Shown in pieces: positions 6,246 through 10,344 of a stretch of DNA of 10,344 nucleotides. The DNA is taken from NCBI GenBank assembly GCA_943704415.1, contig CALSCO010002417.1, forward strand, positions 1 through 10,344, given 5' to 3'. The translations under genes and the position numbers were made by a program. This DNA is from Parvularia atlantis. Its lineage: Eukaryota > Opisthokonta > Rotosphaerida. Below the pieces are notes generated by a model. That model saw only the letters and a program-made list of their open reading frames with translations, had not been told where the DNA came from and did no database searches. Position 1 is the first letter of the stretch. Every line of letters starts with the position of its first letter.

Positions 6246-8704
6246 ATGTCAGCCAACGCGGTCTTGTGGTCGACCGCCGCGGGGTACCTCGGCTGGTACG
6301 GCCGCGCGACGACGCCGCGGATGCGCCGCGGTGTGGAGACGATGCTGGCGGGGATGCTGGTGCTGCTACTGGGCACGCTCGCGGTGCTGCACCACGCGGC
6401 GGGACAGGTGCGGCGTGCCCGATGATATATTTGACAACGCAGCGACGGCTGACGCGCGCACGCACAGCCCGGATGCGTCGTCGATGCGCTGCACCGGCAG
6501 AACCGCACGCTGTGGAGCCAGGACGTGCTCTACATCGAGGTCCGCGGATGGACGCACTCGCACTTTGCGGGCATGCGCGCCGTGCTGCACGAGCAGCTGC
6601 GACGCGCGCGCGGCCCGTCGTCGTTGTCGTCGTCGCTCGCGCTCGCCACCAGCGATGCATCCGCGGCAGACGTCTGCCCACGCGACGAGGTGCATGTGCA
6701 GATGCGGCGCGCGCGTGCCGGAGCGCATACTCAGCCGGCGTGGCGCGCGCACAGCTGCTCTGGCCGACCTGCCCGCCAGCAACGCCGTCCGCGACCGCCA
6801 GCGCGCTCGCCGCGAGCATGAACCTCGACATGGTCGCGCTGTACGAGGGTGCGCGTGCACATGTACACGCTCGCCCTGTACTCCCGGCCGCTCACCGCGC
6901 ACATGCACACCAGAGCTGCTCGAGCTGGTCGACACGGACCCGCGCTACGTGTTCTCGTCCACGCGCGCGTTCATCTACCTGCCGCGGACGCTGCACAAGA
7001 CGCACAACGTGACGTCGCACACGCTCGTGCTGTCGGCCGAGGACGCGTGCTTTGGGGGGCTGCTGCAGGTGCGGCGGGCGGCAGCGCGCGCCGACGGATG
7101 CTCACGTACGCGTGTGCAGCGCTCGTTGCTGAACTACGTCGCGGGCTACGACACCGTGCTTGCCGCGGGCCTCTACCGCGCTGCAGATGGGCAGGGTGAG
7201 CGGCAGCCGAGGTGACGTGTGCGGCCGCGACTGAGTGCTGCCGCGCGGTACAGGCTACCTCCTCAACAAGCAACGCGCCGAAATCACACACTTCCGGCAC
7301 ATTGAGCAGTGGACGCCGCCGCCGCGCGAGCACAACGTGGATACGATGCTCGACGACGTGCTGGGGCTGCTCGTGATCGACTTTGCCGACTGGGTGGCCC
7401 GTGCGGTGCGTAGCCACGCCTGATGAGGTGTGCACCGTCTGACGCGCCCGCGCAGGTTGCACTCGTGACCATGGCCTTGGCGGCGTACTTTCTGACGTCG
7501 ATGACCGTGTCGTTTGTCGTGCTCGACACGATCGAGCGGACGGCGCAGCTCTTTCGTGCGTGCGCGGCCGTTGCTGCGGGGCTTGCTGGCCTGACTGCCG
7601 CTTGCGCAGACAACCCACAAGCGCTGCTGCAACTGCGTCTGCAGGAGCCCGGTGCCTTCCTGGCGCCGTTCTTTGTGCGTGGCCTTGCGACGTGCGCGCT
7701 GCTGTTCACACCGCGAACGCAGAAGCACGGCTTCACGTCGGCGAGCGTGCTCATCGGCATGTTCTTCAGCCTGCGCGAGACCGTCGACGACTCGTTGTTG
7801 GCCGCGCTGATCCTGCTGTCGTACTGGGACGCGCTGTCGGCCACGATCGTCTTGTGCGCACGCGCCTGTGTCTTGTGCGTGCGCGTGCTGATGACCGCTC
7901 TGCGCCAGCGCGCGCACGCCCACGACCATGCGCTGGTGGCCGCGCTTCGTGCTGCTCTACCACGTCGCATTCTACATGTACATCTTTGCGCAGCCGTTCT
8001 CGCACGGGTGGCGTGCAAGCGCGCGCACGTGGGCGAGGGCGTGTGCTCGACTGACGCACGCGCGCAGGTACATTGCCATCGGCGCGGTCGAGGTGGCCGC
8101 GGCGCTGACCTTTGCCTGGTTCATCAACCACTGCGAGCTACCGGCGCTACAGCTGGGCCTGCTCAACGTGGCGCACCCGCGCGCCCTCGTCGCGCGGCGA
8201 CCGCCGGTGCCGGTGCCGGTGCCGGCGCAGGCGCAGCAACAACGCGTCACGCCGGGCCTGATGCCGATTCCGATCGCCGTACACCTGCACCCGCAGCCAG
8301 GGCCGGTGCCGCTCGGGCAGCCGATCGACGCGGCCGTGATCGCCCAGACTATGACGGCGCTTGTGCAGCAGCAGCAGATGCAAGTCGCGCAGCTGTCGGC
8401 GCACCTGCAGCGGCTCAGCGGCGTCGTGGGCCAGATGGACGCGGCGGGGCAGGCGCGTGCGAGCGAGCCAGTTCCGGTGCCTGAGTCAGCCAACGCAACC
8501 GCACCACCCGCATCTGCACCAGGGCCGGGGCAAGGAGCCGTGTCGCCCACATGGTCGCTCGCCGCCGCCGCCGCCGCTCGGCCGCCCATCGTGCACTTCA
8601 ACTACGTGCGTCCGGCGGGCCTGCCACCGCATATGCACACGCACGACGGCATCAACTGGCACGCAGCGCACCCCCCGCGACCGCCGCCACCCCCCGGTCA
8701 GTGA
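6246..8704 (+). CDS. TMEM259: Membralin family (TMEM259-like) ER membrane protein
   Basis: Membralin is a multi-pass ER membrane protein; in animals it works with the ubiquitin ligase RNF185 in ER-associated degradation. Exons: 6246-6407, 6468-6689, 6755-6848, 6914-7068, 7120-7195, 7254-7405, 7456-7555, 7610-7853, 7909-8007, 8068-8704. Nine introns of 50-65 nt, all frame-keeping, give 646 residues. A first membrane span lies at about residues 32-48 (MLAGMLVLLLGTLAVL), followed by a lumenal region. Family landmarks: YVFSSTRAFIYLPRTLHKTH, LVLSAEDACFGG, LLNYVAGYDTVLAAGL, GYLLNKQRAEITHFRHIEQW, a span near ALVTMALAAYFLTSMTVSFV, GFTSASVLIGMFFSLRETVD, LILLSYWDALSATIV, RWWPRFVLLYHVAFYMYIF and TFAWFINHCELPAL (to about residue 462). 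The remaining tail is Pro/Gln/Ala-rich with PVPVPVPA, a Gln run and an Ala run, probably disordered and cytosolic. The last donor was set at 8008 because the spacing to ELPA then matches the animal protein as I recall it. Intron 8 has a second in-frame donor at 7875. Confidence 0.9.
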
Positions 8705-8734
8705 GGAAGGTGCACAATACGCACGTTGTCCATC

Positions 8735-9705
8735 ATGCGTTTTGCTCTGGGCGCGGTGTTGGCGGTCGCTAGCTACGGCTCGGGCCGTGGGCGAGGCGCT
8801 GGCGGTGCTCGCGAGCGGCTGGCGCAGCGAGGGCCTAGCAGCGTCGCGCTCGCCGCGTCTCGGCTGCCGGCCGTGCTGAACCGCATCCTGGCCGAGAGCC
8901 ACACCGCAACGCGCCCGGCGCCAAAGAAAGCGCGGTGCCTATGGCTGCTTTCGATCGTCAAGCTCAACGGGCGCGACGAAGCGCTGCGGCCTCGTCTGCC
9001 TGTGGTGCACGACGTCTTTGCGCGCAGCATGAACGACGGCGACGGTGCGTGGCGGCATGTGCGCGCGTGGGTGGCCGTCTGCTGATGTGAGGGCGTGCGC
9101 GCAGAGTTCACGCAAGATTGCGCGTCGCGCGGCATCGTGCTGGTCTACGAGCTCAGCAACGAGGCGATGCGCAGCGCGCTGGCGAGCAGCGAGATCTCGA
9201 CGAACAGAGGCGAGGCGCGAGCAGATCAACTCAGCGCGCCCGTGCCCGACTTGGACGTGAACCGACAGCTGCGGCTGCTTGTCGCGACCGGCTCGCTGCG
9301 TCTGGGCGGCCTGGTGTGGCCGCGCGGCCGAGTCGCAGCGCTGCCTGGACACGTTCCGCGCGCACCTGGCCGAGGACGTCGTGAGGAGGTGCGTGTGTGA
9401 CCAGGCTGGTGAGTGCACGAGCAGGTCGCAGTGTGCAGGCCGCCGCACTGGACGGCGTCGCCGCGTGGCTGCAGCGCGCGCGGCCGCTCGATCGAGGCCA
9501 TGAGGCAGACGCCACGGCGCTCATCGCGACGGCGTACCGCAACGCGCGCTTTGCCGCCGTGCGATCGGCCTCGCTGCGGGCCGCCGCAACCCTCGCCAGC
9601 ACCACGGCGGCTGAGGACAACACACGCACGACGCTCACGGCGCTCGCACGGGACGCGGCCCAGCGCACCGACGCCAGCACGGACCGCGCAGCTGTGCCGC
9701 AGTGA
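8735..9705 (+). pseudogene. ECM29: Truncated, frame-disturbed fragment of proteasome adaptor Ecm29
   Basis: Ecm29 is a HEAT-repeat protein of about 1,800 residues that binds and checks the 26S proteasome. This piece carries the signature of its middle part: KARCLWLLSIVKLNGRDEAL, then a spliced 60-nt intron (9045-9104, GTGCGT...CAG), then EFTQDCASRGIVLVYELSNE. A VGEALAVLASGW stretch (8787-8822), also Ecm29-like, is in a different frame from its neighbours and would need one single-base shift before and an opposite one after it. After about 9195 the family similarity stops. RCLDTFRAHLAEDV (to 9380) and a helical tail AAALDGVAAWLQRARPL...RDAAQR (9439-9702) look like Ecm29 C-terminal HEAT repeats, joined by a possible intron 9381-9438, but a frame change remains near 9300-9330. 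The N-terminal half cannot be present: membralin ends 30 bp upstream. So it is most likely a rearranged remnant. A short true gene or a local sequence error is possible. Confidence 0.6.
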
Positions 9706-9857
9706 GCAGCGTGTCATGTGTGTGAGCGCAGATGCACGGACGATCGCATACACGGCGTACAGCACCTGGCGCGCGTGCGGCACGGCCGCGGCACAGGCCA
9801 ACGACATCGCGCGGCGCAACAAGCAGCGTCGCCGGCATACCGGGATCGGCGACGCAG

Positions 9858-10338
9858 AGCCACGAACGCGCTGATTCGCCAAGCGAGGCGATTGGTCAAT
9901 GCCAGTTTCTGGCACAGGCGAGTGCTGTTCTGTTCGCGCGCGCGCCGCTCACGCCCGCGCACCGCACAGCCCCGCCGCACCACGCTGCACCACCCGCCGC
10001 ACCCAGCGTCGCAAGTAGCACGCCGAGAGAGCAAGAAGGAAAGAACAGGTGCGCATCAGCCCGGTCAGGAGAGGCGACTGATGCCGCCGCCGTACGCGCA
10101 CCGCGCACGCCAGCCCCGCCACGCAGACACCGCCGCAAGTGCGCGCGCCGACCGCGACAAGGTGCGCATCCCTCGCGCTCGCAAGAAAGACGACTGACTG
10201 CCAACGCCTGGCATTTCCCCGGCACAGCACCGCGTCTACCTGCACGTGCGCCGCGTCGCCGACCCGGTCGACGTCTTCTGTCGCAGTGCGCGGTTCAGTG
10301 CGCCCAAGCTACGTAGAGAGCGAGAAGTCCACTGGTGA
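9858..10338 (+). CDS. Unidentified small protein, C-terminal exons
   Basis: I do not recognise this protein. The best-supported part is the last three exons: 10019-10048 (HAERARRKEQ), 10114-10161 (PRHADTAASARADRDK) and 10228-10338 (HRVYLHVRRVADPVDVFCRS..., stop TGA 10336-10338). They are separated by introns 10049-10113 and 10162-10227, both with GTGCGC donors and CAG ends, in phase 0. A further upstream exon ending at 9921 (NALIRQARRLVNASFWHRR) fits in frame through a 97-nt intron with donor GTGCTG and acceptor TAG. The true start was not found, and the region 9706-9857 has several short frames that I cannot choose between. The product would be a small, very basic protein. If intron 10162-10227 is retained, the protein ends instead in RIPRARKKDD at 10197. 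The splice signals resemble those of the certain genes, which is the main support. Confidence 0.35.
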
Positions 10339-10344
10339 CATCAC

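Noticed and set aside
6849-6913. HMYTLALYSRPLTAHMHT read as part of membralin
   Set aside because: It looks protein-like but is out of frame with the exons on both sides. The stretch has a GTGCGC donor, a CTCAC branch-like motif and a CAG end, and removing its 65 nt joins the flanking exons in frame.
8029-8067. 39-nt version of the last membralin intron (donor GTGGGC)
   Set aside because: It keeps frame but is shorter than all others. The donor at 8008 also keeps frame, gives a normal 60-nt length and restores the family's spacing before ELPA.
9226-9915. 229-codon minus-strand frame
   Set aside because: Its composition is Arg/Cys/His-rich without recognisable motifs, and it lies antisense to the Ecm29-like segments.

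Overview
The window is very GC-rich nuclear DNA from a fungus. Every recognisable protein can be read only after removing many short introns (about 44 to 68 nt, with two near 100). Their donors are mostly GTGCG, their branch points look like CTGAC or CTCAC, and their acceptors are CAG or TAG. Four genes have clear eukaryotic or fungal identities: the splicing factor Prp38, NAD kinase, glycerophosphocholine acyltransferase Gpc1 and membralin (TMEM259). An RS-tailed Prp38, high intron density and high GC suggest a basidiomycete, but I cannot place it further. There is no operon, CRISPR array, insertion sequence or rRNA, and I could not build a convincing tRNA.

Layout, left to right. (1) Bases 1-520, minus strand: the 5' part of an unidentified gene with two introns, running off the left edge. 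(2) 521-845: a divergent promoter region with a perfect 11-bp inverted repeat. (3) 846-2002, plus: PRP38, six exons, complete. (4) 2051-4111, minus: NAD kinase, twelve exons, tail to tail with PRP38 and only 48 bp from it. (5) 4112-4448: intergenic, with an 11-bp direct repeat. (6) 4449-6222, minus: GPC1, seven exons; its N-terminal exon holds a 10-bp unit in three copies that puts the two halves of the exon out of frame. (7) 6246-8704, plus: membralin, ten exons, head to head with GPC1 with only 23 bp between the two start codons. (8) 8735-9705, plus: a short, frame-disturbed piece of the proteasome adaptor ECM29, starting 30 bp after membralin stops. (9) About 9858-10338, plus: the last exons of a small unidentified gene.

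The genes do not form one pathway. GPC1 (phospholipid recycling, ER) and membralin (ER membrane protein, linked to ER-associated degradation in animals) share a tiny bidirectional start region. PRP38 and NAD kinase are housekeeping genes. I see no mobile or defence system. The most interesting features are the frame-breaking repeat in GPC1, the ECM29 remnant, the uniform non-canonical donor signature, and several introns that are a multiple of three long and free of stops. Exon boundaries are inferred by eye from splice signals, frame continuity and remembered family similarity, with no transcript data.
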